Shown: positions 9,631-21,220 of the stretch, piece by piece | Layout: each line of letters starts with the position of its first letter | Position numbering within the stretch: the first letter of the stretch is position 1 | NCBI RefSeq assembly: GCF_901709675.1 | Contig: NC_051095.1 | Location: 3,595,956-3,659,955, forward strand | Direction: 5' to 3' | DNA: 64,000 bases | Source of the DNA: Syngnathus acus | Taxonomy: Eukaryota; Chordata; Actinopteri; Syngnathiformes; Syngnathidae | The notes under the pieces: model-generated | What the model was told of the DNA's origin: nothing | What the model saw: only the letters and a program-made list of their open reading frames with translations | The model's database searches: none | Position numbers and translations under genes: made by a program

Positions 9631-12214
9631 TCAGTCCTGAGAATTTGGAGATACGTCTTCTATATTTGTTTTTACAAGGTGTGTTCCTTTCAGGTCCGGC
9701 GCATGTGTGGGCGAGTCGTGTCCTTCCAGCAGCTTCTCGGCATGTTCCAGATACTGAGCGATCCTACGAACGACGGCCTCTTTTCGCGCTGGATCCGGAT
9801 CGTCTGGAAAACAAGAATTCACAGTTGCGAGGAGAATCCCAAATCAGGTTTGCGGCTAACGAGGCTGGGGGGGGACTGCCCGCTTCATTCTGTTCACTTG
9901 AGAAGTTCAGTTTCAGAACAGAACCACATCCAAATCCATTCACGGTCATGATACTATTAATTTGATCTTTTTAATTATGAACCTATTTATTTAATCTAAT
10001 CAGATCTATTCTCTTCCTCTTTTGTTATTGTTTTTGTCGTGCAAATTGTTTTTAACGGAATGCGGCGCTTTCTTGCGTCAACCTTTTGCTCGACTGATCC
10101 TCACTGAACTTATGTGCGATCCATTTTAGCTGCAGTACTGACTTTCAAACAACAGAGGGCGCTAATAGACTACAAGATGGTCATAGGGACCACGACTTGG
10201 ATTTGCTTAAATGTTGATATCGTGTTCAATCAAAGATAAACGTGACCTTTACGATAAATTAGCCATTTATATTGATTTTGCATTGTCTTCTGTAATTTTT
10301 ATTTCTTGACGCAGACTTTTAGAAACGGATTAATGAGGAAAACTAAAGTTTCGAACACTGTCTAGGTGTTAACGTCATTCCGTGCACTTCGCTCACCCTT
10401 CACTCCTGTGATGAGTATTTCCACCGCCGCCCTGTATCCACAAATGGCGGCGCTCACTGCTCCTTGCGCCTCCTTCGCAATGGCACACTTGAGCTCGGCA
10501 TCCGCTCGGGTCAAATACGTCGCCGCCTCGTTTACCGGATTGCCTATCGGCAACGAAAACAACTCGGAATGGTCGTTGCGGGATTTGCATCTGTCTGCAA
10601 CAGAAGGAGAAGAACTCATGGTGGTCAATGCCGGATTCTTCTACTTTCAATGTTCGGCTGGTTGTGAGTTCACCTCGTTTATAGCAAGGATCAAACACTT
10701 CCAGGTCATTGTCAGAAAGCACGGGCCAGACATCCTCATTTGGTGGTGAGGCGCAAACTTCGGCCGCCACGTCAAGAAGTGACTCAATCTCCTCTTGAGA
10801 CGTTTGCGATGTGCACCTTCTGGCTGCAGACGTGACTAGAGGTTGCAAAGGTGAGCTGCTACTTTTTGCTTAGAAGTCAAGGCGAGAAAAATGTACCCTA
10901 CCTCTGTCGTCCATCTCGGCGCATTCTCCCCCTTTCCTCATCTCGTTGTAGGCCTCCGCCGCCACTTCCGGCTTCCCCATGTCAATCCGTAGATTGGTGC
11001 CCAGGTCCTGGGGCAAAGTGGGGGCCTCCCTGCCGGCCTCCTCCTCTGCCGGCTCACAGTCCGAGGCTCTCCGCTTGGGGAGGGGGATGAGAGGAGGAGG
11101 TAGAGCGACGGAGTCGGGGGAGGGGTCCTGCGGCCTCGTGACATCTCCGTCCTGAGGAGGACAAAACGTACGTCAGCAAATTGATATTGTTCCAGATGAG
11201 TGTATTCTACTGTTCTTTGAGACGTGCCAACTTCCGTAAGCTCATCAGTACAGCACTAACTGTTCTTTGCAGAGGATAATGAATGTATGACTGAGTGCTC
11301 TTGTGAGCGGAACAGAAATGGGTTTATGTATTCATGCTCCACATCAGTACCCTGAAGAAGTCAATCAGGTGTGGGCTCTTGTAGAGTGCGGGTATGCCCA
11401 TACAGAAGACCAGCATGTCTTCCGCAGCCTTCCTCCTCTCCTCAATCACAGCCTCATCAAATCTTCCTGCCCACAGAAACTTCCGTTTAACAGGGAAACG
11501 TCACAACGTACCAAAGACGAGACAACCGAGATGTCAAATCGTTTCCCAGAAGCCAGTCGACGCTGGCGCCCACCTCTGCCAAAGCGTTGCGCTGTCGGAA
11601 ACGCCGGGAATTCCTCCTCTCTTCGGAACAGGTTCCTGTGGGTGTTGGCCAGCTCGGCGTGGAGCTTCTTCAGCTCGGAGTACCTCGTCCACACGACCAC
11701 CTCTTTCACGTCCTCGGGGCAAGGCTTGGGCACAAACTAGAAAGTAAAAGGATCCAATCCATGTTGAGATTGAACATGTCATTTGCCTCATTTATGCGGG
11801 GTGGGGGAAGCTAGTCATGAGTTTGGATTTGCCAAGGAGGATCAAGGCCACCTTCACGCCTATTAAGATATGGACCAATGATTCCCCTTTGATTGTGTCT
11901 GAAGGAATTTCCAAAGCGATTGTCATGAAACGATCTCAAGTTCTCATTCACTGCGCTTAATATGCGACGTTTGGCATTACAAAACTTAACTTTTGACTTT
12001 GAAAGATGACAAGAAACTAAAAAAAAAAGGACCTAATCAAATTAAGACTGTCTTGGTGTAAAGTTATGGCGTAACCACGAGTCAATACAAAGTCGTTTGG
12101 ATGCTGAGCGTAACTGACCCTTCCGATCACTTTGTACTCCGTGTATCCTTTCTCGTGCGTGCGTATGTCAGTAACGCTGAAGAACCGGTAAAATTCTTCG
12201 TCTTTCCGTGACAT
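9631..12214 (-). CDS. snx15: Sorting nexin 15 (PX and MIT domains)
   Basis: Seven coding exons in consistent phase: 12214-12119, 11736-11574, 11466-11351, 11151-10902, 10835-10674, 10594-10397, 9803-9631, giving 385 residues (human about 342). The PX domain runs from the N terminus: FFSVTDIRTHEKGYTEYKV, then PEDVKEVVVWTRYSELKKLH, THRNLFRREEEFPAFP, and the exon-3 part (AVIEERRKAAEDML...IPALYKSP...IDFFR). The middle is Pro-rich and acidic, with ESLLDVAAEV and LEVFDPCYK motifs. The C-terminal MIT domain covers NEAATYLTRADAELKCAIAK and REAVVRRIAQYLEHAEKLLEG-like helices. PX binds phosphoinositides on endosomes; MIT can bind ESCRT-III-type partners. The family acts in endosome-to-Golgi/plasma-membrane traffic. 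The exon-2/3 junction adds two residues (GR) relative to human. The intron at 10673-10595 is only 79 bp. Exon 5 has two in-frame acceptors 12 bp apart. Confidence 0.93.
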
Positions 12215-12349
12215 GGTCGATTTCGACGGGAAACAAAATCAAAACAACGCGTTGGGACGGAGAGACCCTGCGCCTCCTCCGCCTCCCGACTGACTTCCGT
12301 GTTCTGCGTACGTACGTGCGTGATGACGTGCACATAACGTTCAAAATCG

Positions 12350-12992
12350 ACATTGTTTTTCTCTTGTTGCCATTAATTACATTTATTTACGGTTTTGCAT
12401 ACAGCCTCTCGCCAAATGTAGATTCAATTAAAATCACAATCTAATAATATAAAAGAGTGGTAGAAATATACGAAATTACGTTTTTATTATCTAGTTTGTA
12501 GTCCTCATACAGCAATCTGATCGATCGATTTGATTTAGTGTAATGTGCAATCATCAAAAATAACGTTTATTTGCAGTTACTCGAGGAAACAAAGCCACTT
12601 GTTTGCGTGAGAGCTAAAACAACTATGATCAGGAGTCCGCTTTATCTATAGTAACACAAAAGACAACCCAGGGGGCGCTCAAAGCAAAACTAGAACGGCT
12701 TGAAGCCTTATTGTCACGTTTCCTTTTTTTCCAGACAATACATTAAAAGCTGCATATTTTTTCAAAGCAGACAAAATAATAACGTTTGGGGCCTCATCCT
12801 GTCTCACACAACAGAACAAAAGCAGCAACAACAAATATACTGGGGAAGTCAACGTCAGAGGGAATGCATATCACTTCTGAATTCATATCACTTCCGTCAC
12901 AAATATGCGTTGATATTTGATTAAAAAAAATTGACGACATAAAACAGCGGCAACAATTTTAACTTGTAGGTGATCAGGTGAAAAAATGTAGT
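12350..12992. other. Upstream region of snx15 and flank of the tRNA gene
   Basis: The first bases right of the snx15 start (12215-12335) are relatively GC-rich, with a CRE-like TGACGTG word near 12322-12330, and are the likely snx15 promoter. The rest is AT-rich with no exon. A run of six A on the plus strand (12981-12986) is the minus-strand T6 stop for RNA polymerase III of the neighbouring tRNA. Confidence 0.45.
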
Positions 12993-13064
12993 TAGCAGAG
13001 GATGGTTTCGATCCATCGACCTCTGGGTTATGGGCCCAGCACGCTTCCGCTGCGCCACTCTGCT
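12993..13064 (-). tRNA. Initiator tRNA-Met (CAU)
   Basis: A complete 72-bp cloverleaf on the minus strand. The acceptor stem is AGCAGAG paired with CUCUGCU. It has the A-box GTGGCGCAGCGG, anticodon CAU at 13032-13030 inside the initiator-specific GGGCCCAUAACCC stem-loop, and a T loop with GGATCGAAACC (initiator AUCG instead of TTCG) as B-box. The three G-C pairs of the anticodon stem and the A1-U72 pair mark it as initiator rather than elongator. A T6 terminator follows 6 bases downstream. No intron and no CCA is encoded, as expected for a eukaryote. It looks intact and functional. Confidence 0.97.
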
Positions 13065-14840
13065 CTACGAAAAATCTACGGGCAAATGTAGTATATATAC
13101 ACTTATAATAAAAAGGGGTTATAAAGGGTAAAAGTTAATGTATACCGACCATACCCGCGAGTTATCAGTGAAAGCCCATAAAGCAATAATATGACATCAC
13201 AGTTTGACTTTCTCTCATTTATGCCATAGTAGTCCTAAACGGGTGTGTGCACGGTGTATTCTGGGAATTTGAATGCAAGGCACGTTGCAAGGAAAGTTCA
13301 AGTGTGCGTCAGTGTGACCTGTGACAATTACTTGAATGCAGCCTTCAAAAGGGAGGCAAGTCTAAACCGGTTTTCGTGCATGTGCGCGTGTGTGTGAACC
13401 TCCATCTTGTTCAGACAAAATAAACCCGCTCAGATCAGACAGGAATTTCGAGTGAGGCCCTGCATGTCACGTGCTTTCGCTTGGCCTTTCCGACTTGCTT
13501 CGTACACAGGCACACTCCAGAAATTGCTTTTGTTTGTTTGTTTATTTGATTGTTGCTACCAAAAAATCTTGCAAATCTTTGCTGAAAATAATTAACTGTT
13601 GCCTTCATTCGAAACATTGCTTGAAACTGTGCTCACTCCAAAACATGTTGATTCAACGCTTGCGGCCTTTCCCCTATTTCCTCCAGCTCCACCTCATTTC
13701 CAGGTTCATCAATTCTCATCCTGATATCTCCCTGCAAAGGAGATGAGAGCTTTGTGCAGGGCCGACGTACATGCGCTAGGTCAACGGCTGTGTTACAGAA
13801 ACGCGGCCAAGAGCAGGCAAACACGCTCAACGGTTAAAAACAGCAACAGGTGGTGGTGTGTGTGTTTGACTTCTCTCCAAGCCACATGCGTTTGATGTTA
13901 CTTTGAATACGTCACGTTCCTGTTGATTTATGTCCAATCAAGTTTGAAGATTTCCACACTCTTAACAGTGGAATGATATGATTAATTGTCAATGATTTTG
14001 TACCACGTAACGGATACTTTTAAACGTGTGGCATATTTCAATGCACTGGCACAGAAACAAATAACAGAGTTTTGGACAAACAACTCATCATTCCATCCAT
14101 TTTAATTTACTGGAGCCCATCGAGAGGCCCTTCGACTCGGCCGACAAGGCGAAATAAGTCTAAATACATCTTTGCAGAGCCGATAGTACAAAAAGTTCTC
14201 CATCTTTGTCCCCAAAATATTATGTCGCATAATGCACAGACAACATCTTACTTCATCACATCCAACTTTATTCATCAATAAAAATTACTTTTAAAATATT
14301 GCTGATTAAAGATGTTGTCTGTTGGGAGAAGACGCAAATCAACTCCCATCAAGATAAGGATACACAACAGGAGCTACATGACATTTCCTTTCTTTAAAAG
14401 CTTTTCCCAGAACTAAGCTTGGCTCAGTGTAATGTTATTTTTGTAACATTACTTGCATCATATTTGCAACTTGCAAAAAAAACCTTCAATGATCCAATCA
14501 AGAGGTGAATAAATCGTGAAGAATATACCGTATTTGTGGATACTACTGATTTAATCACGTTTAAATGACGTATGTGATTGCATCAGAAGTTGGTTTTCAT
14601 AGCGATTGCTTTGTTCTTACAGCAAACTAGTTTTTCGGGCTTTTCTTGCACCAATTTAGGCAAAGTACACAAAATTAAACAACAACAGGCGACGGTATTC
14701 GTTCGAAGTTTTATTTAGCTGAAATATGGTTTTTTAAAAAATTGTTTTTAAGGCGTCGTCTGAAGTCGTTTTCTAGGAAGAGAGTCGACACCCATCCACC
14801 CACCCATACGGGAGGAGGAGGGCTCTCAACTCACCAGGGC
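13065..14840. other. Intergenic DNA between tRNA-Met and slc3a2
   Basis: AT-rich sequence with no supported exon. The right third is the upstream regulatory region of slc3a2 (see the CARE-type sites). Nothing else stands out. Confidence 0.45.
14452..14585 (+). promoter_or_regulatory. slc3a2: Two ATF4/CEBP-type amino-acid response elements upstream of slc3a2
   Basis: Two copies of the CARE core TGATGCAA occur in inverse orientation: CTTGCATCA at 14452-14460 and ATTGCATCA at 14577-14585. The second matches the TGATGCAAT form of the ATF4-CEBP composite site exactly. They lie about 260-480 bp upstream of the probable first exon of slc3a2. ATF4-driven induction of SLC3A2 during amino-acid shortage is established in mammals, so these sites are plausible control elements. 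Occupancy is inference. Confidence 0.5.
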
Positions 14841-14849
14841 AGCTACATA

Positions 14850-14936
14850 AACACAGAGCTGCTTTCCTAATCAGATTACAACCTGACTGGAAGGAGCGGC
14901 CAAGTGCAGCTACGGATTCAGAATTTACACAAAGCA
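14850..14936 (+). other. slc3a2: Probable non-coding first exon of slc3a2
   Basis: The sequence AAAGCAG then GTAAAT forms a good donor at about 14936. It sits 0.7 kb before the acceptor (GTTTTCAG, 15622) that precedes the start codon by 16 bases. A leader exon here would place a 5' UTR of under 100 bases plus the bases at 15623-15638. The transcription start at 14850 is approximate. Confidence 0.45.
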
Positions 14937-15638
14937 GGTAAATACAATCATTTTCTTTACAGTTTTTTCCCCCAACACGTCATTACAAACGTACATGTGC
15001 TTTTGGTGATGACGTTCTAGGTTGCGCCATCTTTTTTTTTTTTTTTTTAAATGTGTAAAGAGTAGGGTGATAAGGTTAATCATCGACGAACTGCACTCTA
15101 AATCAGCTGTCTGGTTGCCCATTTGGTGTTTATTACAAAAGAATGGTATATTTTTTATTCAACTATTTGCTGGATAGCACGCTAGCTAGCAATTTAGCCT
15201 CGTGCAACGTGTACGGACCATTACGTCATACTGTTGGCTGCGGTGTACAGATGTATTATCGACAATAGAACCTCAAAGTAGTAAATAGCTACAGTAGCGT
15301 CTTAAAAAAAAAACAATATTTGCTATAAAGACGTTTTTAAAGTGATTGTATTTGTAAGCATGACTAAAGCGCAATATGCTCTTCAATTGGATTTTGAAAA
15401 TGTTTAAAACGCCACACTAGCTCCAATGGCTACAAAAGGGAACATTTACTCCACGCAATTTACAATATTTACACTAAAGGCCATTAAAGTGGCATTTGAA
15501 CAGTTCTAACTTAAAATAGTATTTCTCTGCTGAACCCAACTCATGTCAAGGCTGGTTTGTTGTGACCCCTGAAGGTGACACAAAGTCAAATTGCCGAAAT
15601 GAGTATTTGTGTATGTTTTCAGTCAGAGTAGAATAAAG

Positions 15639-18600
15639 ATGACCGCTGAAGTGGACATGAAGGATGTGGAACTCAACGAGCTGGACCCTGAGAAGCAGCC
15701 CATGACCGCCGACGGGCAGGCGGTCAGCGGTGAGAAAAATGGCAGCGTCAAGGTGAAGATTCCGACAGAAGAGGCGTTCACGGGCCTGTCCAAAGAAGAA
15801 CTCATGAAGGTTGCTGGCACTCCAGGGTAAGAGCTGCTGGGAAAGTTGACTAAAAACTGGAATGTCACCAAAAGAGAATTTCCTTTTTGTTTTTTAGATG
15901 GGTGAGGACCCGCTGGGTGCTGCTCATCCTCTTCTGGCTAGGCTGGCTGGGCATGCTGGCCGGCGCCATCGCCATCATTGTCAAAGCCCCACGCTGCAAA
16001 CCCATCCCGGAGATGAACTGGTGGAACCAGGGACCTCTGTACCAGATCTCTGACGTTGAGGCTTTCTCCGAAGGATTGGCCGGTATATTGCTTTGTGACT
16101 CTTAACATCAAGATTGCGAGGCACCGGTTTTTGACCCTTACCCTAACCTCCTCGAAATAGACTTCACGAAACATCACGTGTCCCGAGACCCGGCTCAAGT
16201 TCTCACAGGCCGGCTTCATAGCAAACTGCTGACACGTGGTGTCTAAAGGACACTAAAAGCCCTGAGTCATTTCTTTAGTATCATGTGCTCTGATATCAGA
16301 TGAAGGTTAAGCAACTGCGGTGATTTTTATGTGTAGCTCGCAGTGGACTTCTGCAAGTTTTACAGCTTTAGCTAAGCTCAGCGCTTTAGTTTCCACATTT
16401 GGGTCCTCCTTTAGAAGGCGGCGGCATTTATTCAGCGTTCCAACAGATCCTTGGCAGGATTCCAAGTACCACCACCACGCATGACCTGTCCCCCCATAAA
16501 GGATCTTTTTGTTCTCACATGGCCGCCAGACGGCTAGGCGACAATTGTTCACGTGTTCCGGCTTCGTGTCAACACGATGGGCCTCCTCATCCGGCAAACA
16601 TTCCCATCTGCTCTCTCCTCGCGCAGGTATCGAGCAAAAGCTGGACAGCGTGAACCAGTTGAAGGTGAAAGCTTTGGTGCTCGGCCCTTTTCACACCGTG
16701 CAGGTCGACCAGCCGAGCACTCTCAACCTGAAGCAGATCGACCCGACTCAGGGGAGTGAGAAAGACCTGATCACTGTGCTGGAGAAAGCCCGCAAGAAGG
16801 GTGGGTGCTTTTACACTCGCTGGATAACTAATGGACCTCAAAATGCTTCAAATTGCCTTTTGAAACAATTCTCTTAAAACTCTTCAAAATATTTCAAACT
16901 CTATATTCATTCGCAACGCAAATGAGTTATTTAGGAGTTGCCAGGGCTTTGGCGCCATCTTGGGGTCTGACCAAAAAAAGCCCAAAAATATCTCCGCTTA
17001 GAATATTTGGCTCACTTATAACTTTTGTTATACACAGAAAATAATCCTATTGTATTTACCAAATGTTGCTTCTGTTCTATGGCCTCTGTATTAGTGTCGT
17101 AGTATCGGAGTAGTCGCATTCCACATTTGCATGAGTTGAGAGCTTTCCTTATGATTTTAGGTATTTCTGTGGTGCTTGACTTGACTCCAAACTATCCGGG
17201 AGCTTCCCCGTGGTTTGGCACCAGCGACATCAACAATGTGCTGGACCGCGTCCAGGTTGGGGCTCACTCAGATAGACCATTTTCCCCAACGGTCGTTTCC
17301 CATTAGCTTAAACGTCTCCTTGCGTCTCGCAGGAGGCGGCGGAGTACTGGTTCAAGCTGGGTGTGGACGGCATCAAGATCGCCGATCTCGCCACGGCCTC
17401 CAACACTGGGGACTTGTCGCAATTGCTGGCCGTGGTTAAGGGCAATGACACCGACGGGGACACCAAGAAAAAGTAATTGCACTTTACCACTCTTTCGGTC
17501 GACAAAGTTAGTTTCCCTCAAAGCAGTTTGAGATGATTTCCAAGACTCGTGGGAATGTTTAGGTTTGGCATTTAGACGCTGTTGCTGAAAAGCATTCCAG
17601 CTCCGCGGGGGGAGGCTTAGCCGGAGACAAACGGCGAGGGCTTCAAAGTCAACTCTTGCGTAATGGCTGTACATGGATTCTTGTGTAATCAGACTTCAAA
17701 TTCAGTTGTTTGCTCCTTTTCAAGATTTGAAGAGAAGAAGAGGCCTAAAGTGTTTGATACAGTTCTAATTGAAGCAGATCAACTGTCTTCTATCTTAACT
17801 CTTAAGGCCACAATTGTATTGTTTACCATAACGCAGATTAAATCATTTTTTTGTTTGTTAAGAAAAAACAGCAAGAAGAATATTGAGGGGCAACAATAGG
17901 CAATTCGATGATTCCTCAAAATTGTTCAGCCCTGCCACACACCAGGAAAAAATGTCAAACTTGTTATGATGGACACGGGTGAGAATCTTAGCATTCAGGT
18001 TATGTCCTAACCGCAACTGCCTTCTCCAGGATGCTGATGGGCGTGGCCCAAGGCGTTTCGGCCGCAGAGCTCTCCCAGCTGGTCAACACCACCGGTGCTG
18101 ATCTGGTGCTGTCGGACCTGCTCAGCGCCAAGAGTCAAGGTAGGTTGGCGCACGCTCACACACACACGCACACACTCCCCAGCGTCGTCCAGTGCAGGCA
18201 ATTGACAGCCAATTGATCCCCAAAAGGTGGGGAGCGTATCGACGCTTTGAACATTCTGCACTCCGACCAGAGAAGTCTGGGCTGGGGTCTCGGCGCCGCC
18301 CAGGGGGATCAGCTGTCTAAACGGGCCGCATCTCAGGCGCTGATCCGCCTCTACCAGCTGCTGCTCTTCACCATGCCCGGAACGCCTGTCTTTAGCTATG
18401 GGGACGAGATTGGCCTTCAGATGGATGTAAGGCCATTTTGGGCTTTTATTATTATTTTTATTTTATTTATTTTTATGATCCAGACTTGGCCACAGTGGCT
18501 TGAAATCCACATTTGGTATTGAAAAAGAAAAAAACTCATAGCACACCAACAAAGCAAACGGAGCAAAGGGTATGAATACTGAAAGCATGATGATCTCCAT

Positions 18601-19676
18601 TTCGTGTAAAATTTCTCCAGAGTGAAATCTGGGCCTGTTTATTTGAGCAAAATGCTTTCTTCTGCCATCTAGTGGCGGAACTTGTACTTGTTAGGCCTTT
18701 GGTGGAATTGCTAACTAAATTGACCGTGTGTATTTGTGCCCTCCATTAGGGTGAAAAATCTCCCACAATGGTTTGGAACCTCGAGGAGGACCCCGACGCC
18801 GAAGGAGCCCCCGGCAATGAAACCGCAGAGGTGGCTAGCGCTTGAGGAAGCCCGACGTTCGTAAATGAGGACGTTTGGGTCTCACACTTGCCGCTTTGCA
18901 CAGGCTCAGCGCAAGGAATACGTCGGCGTGAGGAAGTGGTTCAGATCCCTCAGCGACCTGCGAGGCAAAGAGCGCTCCCTCCTTTATGGCGACTACTACA
19001 CTCTCCAGTCCTCCGTCTCCTCGCTCGCTTTCCTGCGCCTGTGGGACCAGAGCGAAAGATATGTCACGGCGGTCAACTGGGGCAACGCGTCAGAGACACT
19101 CCAGCTCGCACTAGCGCCGACAGGCAAGTATTGCCGTGCTAATCAAGTTGAACTTTCCCCCTTGGTTTATTTTCTCTAATGTCTGCCAGGGCGTAGTTTA
19201 GCCATACCAAAGACTTTTTCCTCATTTCGGAAACCTGAGATAACAAGACGGTTTTATTTCTTACATAAATTATTTATATGAATAAAATAAATGTATTGAA
19301 TACATTTGGATTTGACACAAAATTTGTATAAATAATTTATATAAGAAACAAAATGAACTGTCTCCAACTGGTGAACTTCAGTACAATGTGAAGAATTATT
19401 ATAGTGTGTGTGTACACACTATAATAGTATTGCTGGACGGTTGTAATTTATTTCCTCATTTTTTACGTTATCAAAAAATGTGTATAGTGTTTTTCAAAAC
19501 AAATCTCTGAATTCACTTAACATTCTTTTCCAGCAGAAAAAGTGGAGTTACCAAAAATGGCTACGGTCACGATGTCCACGGATCCAGAAATGGAGGCCGA
19601 CTCGACGGTGGACCTGGACAAACTCACCCTGGGACCTGGACAAGGCGTCCTCCTGCAGTTCCCCTACAATGGCTAA
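15639..19676 (+). CDS. slc3a2: 4F2 cell-surface antigen heavy chain (CD98hc, SLC3A2)
   Basis: Ten coding exons: 15639-15826, 15898-16082, 16627-16800, 17161-17255, 17333-17472, 18030-18139, 18227-18426, 18750-18830, 18904-19123, 19534-19676; 511 residues. A cytosolic tail (EEAFTGLSKEELMKVAGTPGWVRTRW) leads to one transmembrane helix (about 69-92), then KAPRC. The Cys near residue 96 corresponds to the one that forms the disulfide with light chains such as LAT1 (SLC7A5). The ectodomain is a GH13-like barrel without enzyme activity: VKALVLGPFH, VVLDLTPNYPG, GVDGIKIAD, RLYQLLLFTMPGTPVFSYGDEIGL, and a C-terminal beta domain ending LLQFPYNG. It chaperones and anchors heteromeric amino-acid transporters at the plasma membrane and binds integrins. 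The intron before the last exon has a GC donor (AG|GCAAGT, 19124), and its acceptor is a NAGNAG. An AATAAA signal lies at 20066-20071. Confidence 0.96.
19251..19354. mobile_element. Foldback MITE-like element in the last slc3a2 intron
   Basis: A 28-bp arm at 19251-19278 is matched in inverse orientation at 19327-19354, with about 25 of 28 positions agreeing. The core is AT-rich and non-coding. It lies between the GC donor (19124) and the NAGNAG acceptor (19532) of slc3a2. A second smaller palindrome (TTATAGTGTGT...ACACACTATAA) follows at about 19395-19424. Confidence 0.6.
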
Positions 19677-20065
19677 AGATGGCGCCAGATGATTAATGTT
19701 GAATCTATAGTTTTACAAATAATGTAGCTTGTTCAAAAGATTCACATTTGTCTTGACACTTTCTACAGAACTAAATTAGGTAAAAAAAAATATGATATAT
19801 TGCGCATTGGCCAGTCTACTTGCATTTGATTGGTTTTTAAAAGCTGGCTACCTTTCACACATGCACTCCGTGAATATGCAGATTGTTTACAAAAAAAATT
19901 ACATTCCGTTATTGTTGTTTGGCCATTTCTCTGTGAGCTGTTTGGATGTTTTTTGTTTTGAAAGAAGTAACTTTTATAGTCATTTTTTTAAACATCAGAT
20001 TGAAAGTTTGAACCTGTATGTTGTTCTCACACTAAAGCATTCGTGACAAAATGGTCACGGAAATG

Positions 20066-20071
20066 AATAAA
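20066..20071 (+). terminator. slc3a2: Polyadenylation signal of slc3a2
   Basis: AATAAA, about 390 bp after the slc3a2 stop codon, followed at once by a T/G-containing stretch. It is the first canonical hexamer downstream of the stop in this orientation, so the transcript probably ends near 20090. Confidence 0.65.
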
Positions 20072-20754
20072 CATAAAGTTCTGTACTGACTTGCGTTTAA
20101 TTATCTGGTATGCCAAACTAAATGCAATACTTGTATAAAAAGTGCAAATGTGTTTAGCAGCACTTTCATTATTTCGTTATGTGTTTCTTTCTGTTCAACT
20201 TGATGGCGTCTTAAATGTCAAAAAGGTGTGGAGGAAATTTGGGGTCGTTGTGGTGTCGAGAGGGGAAGTTTGAAGGTGACTGCTGGGAATCAAGTCCGAC
20301 ATATTGCCTTAGCCGCCTCCATTGACACTCAAGGCCAATTCTCAGTCTGACTCGCTCCCTCATCTGACAATTTCAACAAGAACCAAACAAACTTTGCCTT
20401 TAATTTCAAAGCTACCTTAATGCTAACACAAACACCCTGTATATTTTAGCTTGTGCAAAAAAAATGCTAACATTACAACTTATTGAGGGTTTGTGAGGAG
20501 ATGATTAATAGAAGCAGTTTGATAAATTAAAGTATTACATTTTGAGGCAGGAACAGTTTGATTCTTTACATTTATTCATGTTATTACTCTGTTTTAAGGA
20601 AGAACAACATTACTATTTTAGTGGTGTGAGAATAAAAAAACAAAACAAGGTGAACTAGTGACTTGGACTGGATTCTTTTTCTAGTCTTTTAAAGTGGAAA
20701 AAGTTTTATAAGATTCTAATGTCAGTGTAATAGACATTCCACACGCAATACAAG

Positions 20755-20803
<49 letters not shown>

Positions 20804-21202
20804 CTGCTGCTGCACCAGAGACCTCGACAGGTATTTCGGCCGTTTAACAGGCGCACGATTTGATATCTTTGGGTATTGTATTGCTTTCTTTTCTTGTATA
20901 TATAGTATATTTTTTGTTTGTTTCAGCAAATCCTTGAATGAATAGATTCGGGCAGTGTTTAGTACTTGACAGAAAGGTTTCATGGAAATACAGTAAACAG
21001 TTTCTTTTTGCGATCTGCTACTAGACTGCTAGCCCGTTAGCATTAGCAGGCCGCGTTCCCCGAGTGACCTTCCTTGTTTCAGTCCGATACGTAATTTGTG
21101 ACTTAATTACTGTAAATTAGGGATCCTAAGTGAAGAGAAGGAAGACAATGTATGAGTTTATTAGTAGTTGGTAGTTAATTCAATTTTCAGTCGTTTGGGT
21201 AT

Positions 21203-21220
21203 ACGTATACGCGTATACGT
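21203..21220. repeat. 18-bp perfect palindrome
   Basis: ACGTATACGCGTATACGT reads the same on both strands and includes three CpG-type steps. It lies in the intergenic space between slc3a2 and the ELM2-SANT gene. Its function is unknown. Confidence 0.8.

Noticed and set aside
18030-18830. snoRNA genes in slc3a2 introns (human SLC3A2 lies beside a snoRNA host gene)
   Set aside because: I searched for C/D and H/ACA box combinations by eye and found no pair with the right spacing and flanking stem.
19128-19129. GT donor 4 bases downstream of the GC donor in slc3a2
   Set aside because: Using it shifts the frame of the last exon and destroys the conserved C-terminal LLQFPY end.
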